Source: Eulemur rufifrons
Lineage: Eukaryota > Chordata > Mammalia > Primates > Lemuridae
Direction of reading: 5' to 3'
NCBI RefSeq assembly: GCF_041146395.1
Contig: NC_090990.1
Location: 50,823,501 to 50,887,500 of the forward strand
Length of the DNA: 64,000 nucleotides
Position numbers and translations under genes: made by a program. Every line of letters starts with the position of its first letter. The stretch's first letter is position 1. The notes under the pieces are model-generated. The model was not told where the DNA came from and searched no databases. It worked only from the letters and a program-made list of their open reading frames with translations. Positions 34,895-51,180 of the stretch are shown piece after piece.

Positions 34895-35165
34895 ATGATT
34901 CTTTCAGTGAACAAATATTTATTGAGTGCCTACCATGTGCTAGTACTGTCCTGGGAACTCCCCTGTAGTGAACAAAACAGAAAATATCCATATCACCATG
35001 GAGTTTACATTCTAACGTGGAAGGTTAAAAATAAGATAAATAAGTAACATATGTAGTATGGCGATGGTAATGAGTTCTACAGAAAAAAATAAAATAGGGA
35101 AGAAAACGGAGCATATTGGGGGTTGTAATTTTAAATAGAGGGATTTGAGGAAATAGAAATAATGA
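34895..35165 (-). mobile_element. L2 LINE 3' end, reverse orientation
   Basis: 'caaatatttattgagtgcct' is followed by 'accatgtgctagtactgtcc', 'tgaacaaaacagaaaatatc' and 'catggagtttacattctaac'. This is the reverse complement of the L2 3' end. Confidence 0.75.
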
Positions 35166-35169
35166 ATAA

Positions 35170-35345
35170 TAACCGCTAACATCGGAGCACTTACCATGAG
35201 CAAAGTACTTTTCCATCTGTTATCTCATTTTATCTGCACAATTCACTGCTGATGGAATTGGGATTCAGGTAGGGTAAGTAACTTGCACAGGATCACACAG
35301 CCAGGAAGAGGATTTAAGCTCAGGCTGCCTACCTGGAGACAATTT
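35170..35345 (-). mobile_element. MIR SINE, reverse orientation
   Basis: 'cgctaacatcggagcactta' leads into 'tgttatctcattttatctgc' and 'gtaacttgcacaggatcaca', as in reverse-complement MIR. Confidence 0.75.
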
Positions 35346-35454
35346 GCTCCCCCACCTCGCCCTACTGTGCAGATACGATCTCATTTGGTCTTTGGAACAG
35401 AAGAGATTTTTCCCTAATCTCCTAACTGTCCAGCACTCTAATTCCCTGGTACCA

Positions 35455-35765
35455 TACCTTATTTTTCCCCTTTTAATTTTAGTTGACACCTAATAACTGT
35501 ACATGTTTGTGGGACATAGAGTAACATGTCGATAAATGTATACAATGTGTAATGATGGAAAGGTAATTAGCATACCCATCACCTCAAACATTTATCACTT
35601 CCTTGCATTGTGAACATTCACAATTCTCTCTTCCATAATAGCTTTTTTGAAATATACAGTAAATTATTGTCAACCATATTTACCCTACAGTGTGCTATAG
35701 GGCACTAAAACTTACTCCTCCTATCCAGCTCTAATTTCGTATCCATTAACCAACCTTTGAACTCG
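35455..35765 (-). mobile_element. L1 3'-end fragment, reverse orientation
   Basis: 'gtacatgtttgtgggacata' is followed by 'tacaatgtgtaatgatggaa' and 'cacctcaaacatttatcact', then 'ccattaaccaacc'. This is the reverse complement of a primate L1 3' untranslated region of older type. Confidence 0.75.
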
Positions 35766-38229
35766 CTCAGACCTCTGTTCTCACACCCTTACCATCCTCA
35801 CTCAGTCCACTATCCCAGGCCTGCATTCAAGTTCTTATTTCTATCCAAGTTAGACCTCAGAGAGGGAAAATGTGTTTCTGAAAGGACCTTAATCATCTAT
35901 ATAGTAGGAGCTACATTGTTTTCTCTTTGGAATTATGTTGTCTCTGTGAAAAAATAAAATCTTGAGCATTTTAAGTGTCTGACCTTCTTAAGCAGGTTAC
36001 TAAGTACCCCTACTTAGGAATTGGTAAGTCGCAATTATAGTCACGGAGCACTCGACTTCCCTTACCCTGACATAGTAATCAAATCCTATAAGAGAACAGG
36101 TCAGATTTTTCACGTGTCCACAAGAATACTAATTCATTCACTTGAGAGTCACTTAAGAAAGGAAAATTGGAAGATGTGACCAATTTTCTAGGAAGCAACT
36201 GCTTTGCCAAATTCACAATATTCTTCCAGTGGGAAGTGTCCACTAATTATTGGTACCCCACTGAAGGCCTTAATCAATAATGCAGTAAAGTTACTGAGTG
36301 ACCACTCTGTGCAAATCACAGTGTTAAGTACAAACAGTTTGCAGGAAAAATGTAGAAACATTAAACACAGTTTTACAAGGCTGTCTGCATTAAATATATT
36401 AATATCATGCTCCCTAACTGTTCTGAGTATTTATATGTAGACTGTATTATTTACAAGAAATGTAAAATCCTTCCTATTAAAATAACTGAAGGTCATAGAT
36501 TTTTTTTTAATAGACTAAACCTGTTTAGAAAATTAAAGTGAGCTGAAACTGCAAGATGTTTTGCCAAGCAGATCTGAAAAGGATTTAAGTATTCACTTTG
36601 CCTCTTCATAATAAATTAGCTAGTTGCCTGGTTCTGAAAATCCCTGGGATTAAACATGCTGATATTTTGCTTGGTCCTCTGTTCTTTGAGGCAGTTGCCC
36701 TGTCTCACTCATGTTTACCATACAACTGTCATGCCAGAAGAAGTAATTCAAATTGCAATCCCTATGCAAGGTGGAATTTTTTTTGAGAAAGGAAATTGAT
36801 ATGATCATCTTTGATTTTTAAGATTAGATGCAGGGAGAAATTTGAGGATTTACTGAAGCAACTCAGAAGCAGTAAGGGACTGGCTCAATACTGTTGTCGT
36901 GGAGAGATTTGAAAAACACCATTGAGATAGAAACATTTGACATCTAATAAGATGTGGAAAGGAGTAAAAACTGACTCCAAAGCTTCCATCTTGAGACACG
37001 GGAAGAAGGGCGTTGTTAATCAGGAGAAAGTATTCTCCACCAGTAGTAGATGTGGGCAGAAAGAATGAGCTGAATTGGAGACCTCTCAGGTTTGAGATTC
37101 CTACACAGCATCCACGGAGTATGAGTCTCAGAGTAAATGGACTTTGGAAATTTGGGAGCTATCTGCTTAGAGTTAAGGGCTGAATCCATGGAAATGAGGG
37201 TTTTAGCTTGGGGCATGCCTGTCTCCAGGAGCTATATTGGAGAAAGAATGCATTGTAACTTGAAACTTGCTCCATTATGTTTTTCTTTAAATAGCCACAC
37301 AAATATTAATGATTGATTTTGAACGTGTGATATTCAATGGTTATGATTTTGCAGAATATATTAACGACCTGGATCTCTTGCTGATCTGTTGCCTCTCAGT
37401 TGTTCATGCCTGAGGGAATGCCTAACGGGCTCACCCAACTCTGAGCATGACAACCTGAGCACAAGATAGGAAACTTGTGGTCATCATGCATAGAAGAAAA
37501 ATACCAGCTTCTATGGCTATCACAGCCAATACAAGTTACTGCAGAGTTAATGCTCTGCTTCTTGTCTTTAAGTAGTCCATCCAAACCTTTGACCTCTCTT
37601 GGGTATATGTCCTTCTCATCTATTTTGTAATTTTTTTTTTCTTTCTCCATTTTCTTCCTCCTGACACAGAGACATGAACAGTCAAAACTGAATATGACAC
37701 TGAATGCATGTTTAATGTTTGTTATACACATCAAATAAAACTGAAATGACTTATATGAACTTTAAAAATAATTGAGTAAGAAATGTTATATTTCTTTGCT
37801 TATGAATAGAAAGAAAATTTATTTTTATAGAACATTTTTTTTCTTTTTCCATGTAGTATAAGCTCTTGAGAAAATTTTAAATTTCCCAACCTACCCCTTC
37901 AAGTAATCTCTGACATGTAAGTCATGTTCAAAAGAAGGAATTGGTTTCCCATTATGATATTACAAAAGTTAGGTTGAAATATTTCTCATGGTAGCTTTAG
38001 TGTGCATATGCGTAGACATGCTCATGGTTCATGTTCTTTAGCAGGAATCAGGATTGTCTTCCTATGTTTGTATATATGTGTGCAAAATTAATTATAATGG
38101 ATGCACAGCAAAATGCTAAGATTTTCCATGTTTATTAACTCTGCAATAGGTAGTTATCTGACAGGAAAAATAATGAATTAATTTGTAGAATAAGGCCTTG
38201 ATAATATTGCTACCAGGACAGATATTGTT

Positions 38230-38440
38230 ATGACTGTATTCATTCAATCAAGTATTTATTGAGCGCCTGCTATATGCATGGTATGATGAAAAGTATTGGG
38301 GTTACAGCAGTGATCAAGAAAGACATCTCCCCACCTTCGTAGGGCATAGAAGCAAGGCATTAAACAAGTAGTTACGATAATATATAAAGAATATTGTAAT
38401 TAAGAAGATTGGGTGCTTTGGAGGCAGCCAGCAGGGAGAA
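38230..38440 (-). mobile_element. L2 LINE 3' end, reverse orientation
   Basis: 'caagtatttattgagcgcct' is followed by 'gggttacagcagtgatcaag', the reverse complement of the L2 tail region. Confidence 0.7.
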
Positions 38441-38664
38441 CTAACCTGGCCTAGAAGTTAGTGTAATGAAAGAAATGGGAGTGTCATTTAAACCTAGATA
38501 GACTCTGCTTTGAAGCAATATAAAACATTGCTGTGTTAGAGTTCTTATATAAAATCTTATATAATGTGTAATGTGTAATGTGTAAATGTTAACTTAAAGG
38601 TATGTTGGTTATTATCCTAGATACTAGAAATAGAAAGAGTCCTCAATTAATTTATATGTTTACT

Positions 38665-38800
38665 CTCAGTACATATATACACATTCATACACACATACAC
38701 ATGCATACATGCACATAAATAGGGAAAAAGATATGGAATATATTTTCCATATCATATATATATTTGATATCACATATATAGAGAGAGAGAGGGAAATTGA
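38665..38800. repeat. AT/AC/AG microsatellite cluster
   Basis: Imperfect 'tacatacacac' units give way to 'atatatat' and then 'gagagagaga'. At 38730-38753 the bases 'gatatggaa' and 'ttccatatc' form a perfect 9-bp inverted repeat around a 6-base loop. Confidence 0.8.
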
Positions 38801-38829
38801 GAAACAGAGAGAAGTGTGGGGTGTGTGTG

Positions 38830-39030
38830 CATTGGCTCTAGAATAAGCTTTCTGGGTCTGAGTTGTAGCCTCAGCATGATGTGTTATTTAACTTAAGCAC
38901 GTCTTAGTTTCCTTCTCTGAAAATTGGAGTAACAATGACACATATTTCATAGGATTGTGGTCAAGGTTAAAGTCAAGCACTGGTACCGTACATACAAAGC
39001 ACTCAATAAATATTAGCAATTAGTACTATT
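38830..39030 (+). mobile_element. MIR SINE, forward
   Basis: 'gtctgagttgtagcctcagc', then 'cttagtttccttctctgaaa' and 'gcactcaataaatattagca', follow the forward MIR consensus to its tail. Confidence 0.75.
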
Positions 39031-39039
39031 GTTAGACTT

Positions 39040-39840
39040 CACACATCCCTTGCTTATAACATGGCTGTGTTTTATTTAGTTTTTGGAGAAGTTTGAGTTG
39101 TTACAGTCCAGTCTTCTTCCACTTAAAAATCTGATAACTTGATTCTGCCGTGATTTGCTGCATGGCCTTCCTCCTTGTTAGCAGGGACAGTGAGCAATCT
39201 TTCTCTGCTGCTGTGGAACCAGAGAATGATTTGGAAGCATAATATCACCTCCCTGCTGTATGCCCCCTGCCTCCACCACAGCCTGTCATTAAAGCTGACT
39301 TGTTGGAACTAATGATCTGCCTGGCAGTATGCTCCTCGGGGTTCTGTGTTAATGCTGATGGGAGATGTAGAAGAAAATCTGTTACCCTCTCTTTTATTAA
39401 AGGATTTGTAAATCATGGCATTTCAGCAGATTTGACAAGTAATTTCAAACTTCCTGAGAAAAGAATGGAGAAGCTGAGAACCCTCGGCTGCCTCTGAGCC
39501 CTTGATATACAATAGCTAGCTGATGCCCTCTATAACTTGTCTTTATTATGTGTCTTTTCAAAAAAGTTGTCCACAGACTTAGGCTGCCTCCTCCATTAAG
39601 AAATGCTCTTCTTTTGAACCTCTGGCTCTAGCAGAGAGGAAAGCTGACATAAGTGAATGAAAAAGGTATACTAGTGATTCAAAGAGATGATGTCAAAACT
39701 CAGGAGAATCTCCCATTTCTCAACCCTGTTATATGTCTGGAATGGATATATTTAATCAGCACCACATACACCCCAGACAGATTTTAGACTGTTACTTGTG
39801 AAAGACCTTTGCAAACTAGAGTCTTATATAAATATAATCA
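39040..39840. other. Repeat-poor intronic block
   Basis: Between a MIR and an old MIR fragment lie about 800 bases with no transposon I can recognise, an even base composition, and several homopurine and ATTAAAG/TTTATTAAAG-type words (39288-39300, 39393-39403). Nothing here looks coding. It is the clearest candidate in the long intron for a conserved noncoding element, but sequence alone does not prove this. Confidence 0.3.
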
Positions 39841-39849
39841 TTATCTCAA

Positions 39850-39930
39850 ATTATAATTAACATTAATGAATATTTAATATATGCTAGGATTATGCTAAGA
39901 ATTTCACATTAATTGCTTCATTTATTAAAT
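39850..39930 (-). mobile_element. MIR fragment, reverse orientation
   Basis: 'attaatgaatatttaatata' then 'tgctaggattatgctaagaa' resembles the first quarter of reverse-complement MIR. The match is short and diverged. Confidence 0.5.
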
Positions 39931-41714
39931 CAGAGGTTGACTGGGAGTCATTAAGATAGGTCATTGCTCTTAAAATTTTAACACTTTTGTGTCGTCTACT
40001 ATTTTGCACCGTGTGTGATAATCATTTCTGCTGAAATGTGGATGGTCAGCAGATAGTTGATTTCATGAACTTGCTCCTCTCTGTTGGCTCTGCTGTACTA
40101 AATCACCAGGACAAAAGTAAACATGGTCGTGGGGCTCCTTCTGCTGCTGGCACACATTCACACAGGCGGCATGTGCTATTTGCAATTGTGTTTCTTAGTT
40201 TTATATTCAGAGCGATGACAGCATGGCTTCCCCTAAGATCTACTTAGAAGCTTGAAATATGCCTATGAGAAAACACAAAAGGTTCTTTTCTGGAGAAGTG
40301 TCACAAGGGAGCGGGGATGATGTTAAGGTTTCAAGGATGTTTTGTAGAATTGCAATCCTCATTGTGGAGGGTGAGTCCAAGAAGAGGAAAAATGAGTTCG
40401 TTAATGTTGGTTACTCCCTTCCTTAGATTCTTCCTTTTTATGTACTGTACACACAGCCCATTCCCCATGAAACTGGCAGCTCAGAGAGCAGGCTTTCAGG
40501 GTGTCAGACTACGGCAGATAGCCTTCCTCCTGCTTCTCCATTCATAGATGTCAGCCCCCTGGGGGAATAACTTCCAGCAGTGCTCTAAATTACCAGCATC
40601 CATTTTTTAACTATAAGGAACTATACAAGAAATAAATACCTGGTTCCCATGACAGGTATTGGAACTTGCTGGATGAATGGACACAGTGGCCCTTCCCCCA
40701 GTTCATTATAATAAGGAGTGCAGCTTGAGCCAAGAAACTTGCAAGCCTCCCCAGTAGGAGCATGCCCCTGGCTGAGACAGAGTGGCTTACCTCTTTCCCC
40801 CTGGGGTCTTGTGGTAGAACAGGGGTGCACAATTGGGTATCCCTATACCCACCAGCATCCCGCAGAGATGCACACTGGTGGGTTAGACACATGGACTGAG
40901 GGGTAGTTCAAAAGCCAGTCTCAGGTGGTGAGGGAACTCACGTGGACTGATCTAATGGGAGAGTGCTATGGAGTTCAAGGGAGAAAATAGGGAGGGCACC
41001 AACCCCCACCCCACAGGGAAACTGTGCGGGTGGACAAAGGCAGAAAGTACCTGGCCCAGGAACTTAGCACCCATGCAATTAGGCCTCTCCCTTGGGAACA
41101 GCATTCCCAGCTTAGAGAGATTGCCCTGAACTTCATACCAGTGGCTCCCCCTGGTATGCAACCTCTGAGCCCCACCAAGGCTCTGCAAAGCCTCTAAGGC
41201 TCTCACAACCTAGCCACGATCTGTCTTGCTACTCCACCCACTTCAGGGGGGGGGTAGAGATCAGGCAACCCACTGGGAGCTACAGGGTCCCTCCTAAAGG
41301 CTGAGGCATTCATTGCTCCACCTGTGGGACCAGAGCTTACCATGGACACAAAAGAACACCTCAGCAGCTGACTCTTCCATACAAACTTCAATCAATGATA
41401 GGGTGAACAACCCCATAGGTAAGCATAGCGCCTTCCAACTCAAGCAAACAGGAAGAGGCTGAGTCATACTCACAAGTACCACCCATGATCTCAGAGATTA
41501 AACTGGGAGACCAAACTCACGACCACTGTTGGGAAGAGGTGAAGACAGCAGGTCAGAGGTAACCCAAGAGGCTCATCAAACCTGCTAGAACACCTCATAT
41601 GCAATTCAGGTCCAGCACTTCTCTCCCTGGCACGGTCAGAAATCGATCTTCAGGGACTCAGAGAGAGGCCCATAAGCCAGGCCTAGCACCTCCAGCTCTT
41701 AAACGAGAGGCCAA

Positions 41715-42700
41715 ATGAGAAGGAATCAGCAAAAGAACTCCAGAAACATGAAAAATCATAGCAAAAGTACACCCCCAAAAGAAAACAATAACTCCTTACC
41801 AATGGATACCAACCAAAATGAAAAGATTGAAATGATAGATGAAGAATTTCAAACATGGATTGTGAGGAAATTCAATGAAATAGAAGAGAAAACAGAAATC
41901 CAACACAAAGAAACCACAAAAACAATACAGGAAATGAATTTAAAAATCACTAAAGAAATTGAATTATTAAAGAAAAATCAAACAGAACTTCTGGAAATAA
42001 AAAGTTTATTCAAGCAATTACAAAATACAGTGTAATACCTTAAGAATAGGCTAGATGAGGCAGAAGAAAGAATCTCAGAGCTTAAAGAAAGCACCTTTGA
42101 GTTAAGTCAGTCAAAGAGAAAGAACAGAGAAATAAAAGTAATGAACAAAGCCCACAAGAAATGTGGGATTATGTAAAGAGGTCTAACATAAGAATCATAG
42201 GCATCCCTGAAAGTGAAGAAGAAAATACACAAGGGTTGGAAAACCTGCTTGAGGGAATATTGAGGAAAATTTCCCCAGCCTTGCTAGAAATCTAGATATA
42301 CAGGTACAAGGAGTTCAAAGGACTCCTGGGAGATTCATTGTGAAGAGACAATTACTGTGACACATAGTCATCAGACTGGCCAAAGTAAACATGAAAGAGG
42401 CACTCCCACAAGCCATAAAGCAAAAGCAACAGGTAACTTACAAAGGAAAACCCATCACACTAACTGCAGACTTCTCAACTGACAACTGGCAAGCTAGAAG
42501 GGATTGGGGCCCCATTCTCAGTCTCCTCAAACAGAATAATGGCCAGTCTAGAATTTAGTACCCTGCAAAACTAAGTTTCTTATATGAGGGAGAAATAAAG
42601 ACTTTCTCAGACAAGCAAACACTAAGGGAATTTGTCAAGACCAAACCTGCTCTGCAGGAAGTATTCAGATCTGCATTATACATGGATCAGCATAATAGAC
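41715..42700 (+). pseudogene. L1 ORF1 remnant
   Basis: An open stretch from the ATG at 41715 encodes 106 residues with a Lys/Glu-rich coiled-coil pattern typical of the L1 RNA-binding ORF1 protein. It ends at a TAA (42033-42035). The same frame continues past that stop with Leu-Lys-Asn-Arg-Leu-Asp-Glu-Ala-Glu-Glu, so the stop is premature. Later ORF1 wording ('acctacaaag'-like segments near 42440) shows the C-terminal half is still present but broken. Confidence 0.8.
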
Positions 42701-42799
42701 ACCCAGCAGTGTAAAATCATCCAAAAGCTAAAGGTCAGAGCCCAGATACCACAATGACTCAAGAAGTAAAACAAAGCAAAAAGTTCTACTCAACAGGAT

Positions 42800-46610
<3,811 letters not shown>

Positions 46611-47282
46611 GTGCCATTACAAAGTATTTGAAAATAGTTCATAGTTTGCTTTATGAGCTGTGTTTCCCATTTTTATGTGAGAAAGATTCTAACAGACTAA
46701 AAATGGGCTAGTGTGTCAGCCCCAAGGCAGTACCTTCAAGTAGCCACAACTTCTCTGAAAATAATGCACCAGACTTTCCACAGAAGAGCAAACTCTACCT
46801 GCCCAACATTCTTGAATGTCTTTTCTAGAACTTCTAACTCTCCCCGATCCTTAACTGACTCCTTGCTCCTTCTCTTGGAGCTCCTGGACATGTCTACCCA
46901 TGGTTACATTCTGGCCTTCTCCTGCTTGGTTTAAAGCCTGACCCAAGCTCTCTCTAGCTCCTCACTTTTGAATCCCTTGACTATATTCACATATTTCTTC
47001 CCAAGGCCCAAGGACTGCCTACATTTCTCATGGGAAAACCACTCTCCTGGCTGAATATGGCCTTCGAGCCTCCCTTTCCTGTAGTCTGTTTATATGGTCC
47101 TTACTAGGTTTTTGTTTGGAAGATCTTGATTAGACCACAGATAATTATGGCACCGCCGATATTATTCATTAAGTGTAAGTTTAAAGAATGACTTTGGCGA
47201 AACCAATGCCTTAAATTTTTTTGCAAGACAGTTGATGAGTTACATGGGGACATTCACATCCTTGGCCCTTTTAAGCCTGTAG

Positions 47283-47535
47283 AACAGTGCTTCTCAAACC
47301 GTACTTTCATTATTCCCCTTCCCTTGCCCAGGGAGTCTTTTTAGACCTTTATCTTTCCCTAATCACTCCGCTTAGTAGAATAATTTTAATATCACAGATG
47401 GACTAAATATCTGGTTATGCACTATATATCTGTGTGCTTTGTACATTTAAAAAAGTAAAATTTCTTTCACCTTCTCCCAAGAACCAATTTTCACCCGCTT
47501 TGGGGTGATACTGCCCCATTGAGAATCCATGCTGT
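47283..47535. mobile_element. Possible hAT-type nonautonomous DNA element
   Basis: The left end reads 'cagtgcttctcaaaccgtac'. The right end, read in reverse complement, is close to 'cagcatggattctcaatg'. The two ends are similar and of a hAT-Charlie style. The inside is diverged and I cannot name the family. No clean 8-bp duplication is visible. Confidence 0.4.
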
Positions 47536-47624
47536 GCATGCAGCTAGATCTCGGAGCAGATCTTACTAACGTGTAAGGATGAACATTCATAATGCAGGGG
47601 ATGGCTTAAGAATACAATTGAAGT

Positions 47625-47815
47625 TAGATTTGGTTTTCAGTGCCAGCTCCTCTGCTTAGTGTAGAGCAAGTTGCCTTGAGCAAGTCAATTTCACTAAGCT
47701 TTAATTTAACAGTATGTACCTCAGAGAGATGTTTTGAGATTAGAAGACATAATGCATGTAAAGTGTTCAGCACAGTGACCATCATATATAAGTGATTTAT
47801 ACAAATTAGCTCTTG
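47625..47815 (+). mobile_element. MIR SINE, forward
   Basis: 'gccagctcctctgcttagtg' then 'gagcaagtcaatttcactaa' and 'ataatgcatgtaaagtgttc' match forward MIR. Confidence 0.75.
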
Positions 47816-48519
47816 ATATCATTACTCATACTCTCCATAGTACCATGCCGTAGCTGTCTCAGTTTCAGTTGCTTGATCAAACTGTCACTGCTATAGGAGT
47901 TATCATACTAAGACAAAGAAAACATTAAGTTCTTAGACTAACTCAGGGAATCGATTTGAGCAAGTGCCCACTCACTTTCCTCTCATTCTTATTATGGCTT
48001 TATCTTCTGCCTTATGTCCATTTTTAACAATAACCCATGTTGAATAAGCTTGTTCTGAATTTGGTGATTAATACAAAGTATAGTTTTCCTATTTTCTGAG
48101 TCAAACATTTTAGAGAGTTAATTAAATTGGGCATTAATTTAGATGACAGTTTATGCCCTCTAAGCAAAGACCCAGTTTGAAGAAAAATTCTTTATAAAAC
48201 ATGGCAAAAATGTCAATTGATTTTATATATCTGTACTAAGCAGAATTTGAAAAGCAAAAAAATATATGCACATGAAATATATAACCAGGGCATGTGGGCA
48301 GGGACTTAGAGGAAAACTGGAAATAACTCTAACCCTATTTATGTACTCAGATATTCAGTATTCTTAATTCCACTCTATGATAAGTAACTTTCTTAAGTAT
48401 ACTTTCCTCATTTTCACGAAGGAGTATGCTTAGCATCCTGAAAAGCATGTAGCAGGTGTAACTCAGTGCTTTGGTGGGTCAGGACAGGGCCTGTGGGGTT
48501 CTTGTATGGAAAAGTATAG

Positions 48520-48850
48520 AGTCAAGCAGACCTAGATTTGAATGCTGACTAATGAATCAAGCCAGTGTCTCCCTCACAGCAGGTACTCAATAATATTGTT
48601 CCTCCCTTCTGAGGTTTGCCCTTTTCCTCTTCACTCTCACTCAACAGGTCAATTGACGCCACTGACCTCAGGACATGAGACACCAAAGAAGCACTTAGAG
48701 AAGCTTCTAGACTTTTATAAGCCACAGTTTTGTCAGCAGTAAAATGGTGCTAATAATATGTTTTTCTTAAAAGTATGAGATAATGCATGTGAAACATTTA
48801 GCACAGTCCCAGAATGTAAAAAGTATATACTCAGTTTAGCTCTCATCAGA
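48520..48850 (+). mobile_element. MIR SINE, forward, interrupted
   Basis: The head ('gtcaagcagacctagatttg') lies at 48521-48540 and the tail ('gagataatgcatgtgaaaca') at 48777-48796. About 150 unrelated bases lie between them (48561-48715), which looks like an insertion I cannot identify. Confidence 0.6.
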
Positions 48851-48936
48851 GCATTATTGATTCGATTAGATGATAGCTTTAAACTATCAAAACTCCCAAG
48901 AAAATATTACATGTATAGATTTTTATATACAGCATG

Positions 48937-48962
48937 CACACACACCCACAATACACACATAT
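48937..48962. repeat. CA-rich microsatellite, degraded
   Basis: 'gcacacacacccacaataca' followed by 'cacatatata' is a short, interrupted CA repeat. Confidence 0.65.
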
Positions 48963-50159
48963 ATAAGCTACATTTTATATAATCTAAACCAACTGCCATC
49001 ATAATATTCCAAGATGTGTAAAGAAAAAGGAAAAAAAAAACTTATATGTGATAAATTTCCTTTGACTTCTTTTTTCCCAAACCTATCCTAAAAATTTTTG
49101 AAAAGAAAGCTGCTCTGATTTAAAAAAATGTTACTTTATTAATCATCACTTCAGCTAAGATTCACAAGGTCACAGCAGCGTACTCACTTTTTCAAGCTAA
49201 GCTCTCATGATACAATTCTTTCCACTGAGCTAGGAATAACTTCTAATTTTCTCTGTGTGCTTCTCTGGTGAGATAAATGCATATGGTGTTGAGGGGAACC
49301 TGAAACAATGTATTACGTATCATGACTGTCAGGCAAATTCTTCACTGCTATGATAATGGCTGCCAAGTTATGGAGTATTTACTCTGTGTCAGGTACTGCA
49401 AGTGACCTTGCAGTTCCTGGATTCTGAAGGCAAGCGAAGACCACCGTGACATGAAAGTCTTGACTTCCAACAATAGTCCCCATTCAAATATTCTTTTTCC
49501 CAAATTAACACTAGTATCTATCCCCATCCATTATATGAATGCAGAGCCAGTAAGTTTTTCCATAAAATCTGATCTTACAAACGATGGACATGCAGTGCAA
49601 AAACAGTGCATATTTATTGCAAAGTGAAATTGCCAATCTTAGAAAGGATACAAGATTCCATAAAGCCAATGAAAAGGATGCTGCTTCAATCACAACCAAA
49701 GTCACTGTCAGCTGAGCGTATAACAGAAATTAAAACTATTAATAACCTAAAGAAGATGAAAGAAGTAAGGTTACTTCAGAAGGTTACATCAGAGCCACTT
49801 CAAAAGAAAGTCAAGAAATTGAGAGACATTTAGGAGAATTTATAAAACTCTCAATTAATTCTGCAATAATGGCTCCATTTATGATCATGAATCAAAGCTA
49901 AATCTCAACCTTGGATGTTGTGTAGAGCTATCATACAATTTGATCAGAAAAATATACCTTTCCCAAAAACATCAATGTAAATCATTTTTGTTCATTCAAA
50001 GAACTCATTAATTATTACTGTAGCTTAAATTTTGTTAATAAAAGATTTTTTCACAGTCCCAATCAAACTTTCCTATCATTATATACTATGAAATTTTACT
50101 ATCCATTGAAGTACATTAATTTTTAGGTGACTTCTTCTCTGATATTGACTATCCTCATA

Positions 50160-50315
50160 TAACAAGCCATCCTATATCATCATATTTAATCCTGACAATA
50201 TCTATAGAAAATACTGTCTCGTTTTATAATATGTTGAAGCAGAAACTCAGAGAGGTTGGGTGATTTTTCCAGTGTCACACAGAAAGGGATAAACTCAGGA
50301 TTCAAATTTAATTTA
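50160..50315 (-). mobile_element. MIR SINE, reverse orientation
   Basis: 'atatttaatcctgacaatat' leads to 'gcagaaactcagagaggttg' and 'gtcacacagaaagggataaa', as in reverse-complement MIR. Confidence 0.75.
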
Positions 50316-50994
50316 ATCTCTTTCCAATGTTCTTTCTTTGCATTATACAGAATATACTCTAAATTATCACAGAATTGAATATAATATATCTTTTTACTAA
50401 TTCTAACTAATATGATTAGCTTTTAGAGAAAAAGCTAGCCCAATTCCCACTCTCTGCTGCTTCATACCATTTCTGGAATTTCTTCCCTCTTCTTTTATGC
50501 ATTCTGCAACTTTCTGTTGCTTCCATCTGTTGGTTATCTCTCCTGGCTTCTCATCCCTGGGCATAAGGGTCATTTGCCTCCCACTAGCAGCAGGCGTGGT
50601 GGAGTGGGCAGCTGTTTGGCTTAATAGCCTGCAAGATGGGGATGCTCTGCTAAACAAACAAGACTACCCTCTCCTGTTGTCTGGGCTTCAGATTATGTCT
50701 TGGTGTTGACTTTTTCCAACCCCAGATGAACAGAAGGTAAAATCTGCAGCTGTGGTAACATTTGGCATTAGTAGTACAGATCTTCCCTACATTTGGATAA
50801 GGTTGAGAGCACTGATATTATTGTCCTAATTTAACGAAGGTATAGCTAGAATCTCTGACCTACCCCAGCCAAGTATTGACTAGGAAGCAAAGTCAAGACT
50901 GAAGCCCATTTACAGCCATTGAAATATGGAAAAGAAAAAAAAAAAAGAAGAAGACTGAAGCGCACACCCTTTGACACAGTACTAGATGCTTTGC

Positions 50995-51180
50995 TGTGGG
51001 TCACTTGCTATCTGAATTTGAGCTGGTTACTTAAACACTCTAAGTTTCCTCATCTCTAAGAAAGAGAGATTAAAAATAGCACCTCCTTGGTGACATGGTT
51101 GTGCACATTAAAGGAGACAACATGTGAGGCACTGCACAGAGTCTGGGCACAGTACATGGCAGATATTACCATTTATTGAT
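50995..51180 (+). mobile_element. MIR SINE, forward
   Basis: 'gagctggttacttaaacact' is followed by 'ctaagtttcctcatctctaa' and 'agtctgggcacagtacatgg', following the MIR core and tail. Confidence 0.75.

Noticed and set aside
35996..36023. 28-nt candidate exon in the long intron ('cttcttaagcag' acceptor, 'gtaagt' donor)
   Set aside because: In the only possible phase it has an in-frame TAA as its third codon, its tract is weak, and nothing supports it beyond two splice-like words.
37396..37734. 112-codon minus-strand frame
   Set aside because: It shows no recognisable domain and no supporting splice sites, and contains a Lys/Glu-rich piece derived from a T-run. A chance frame of this length is expected in a 64-kb window.
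38730..38753. Perfect 9-bp inverted repeat in a microsatellite cluster as an operator or binding site
   Set aside because: Inverted repeats arise easily in AT-alternating sequence, and no gene start is near.
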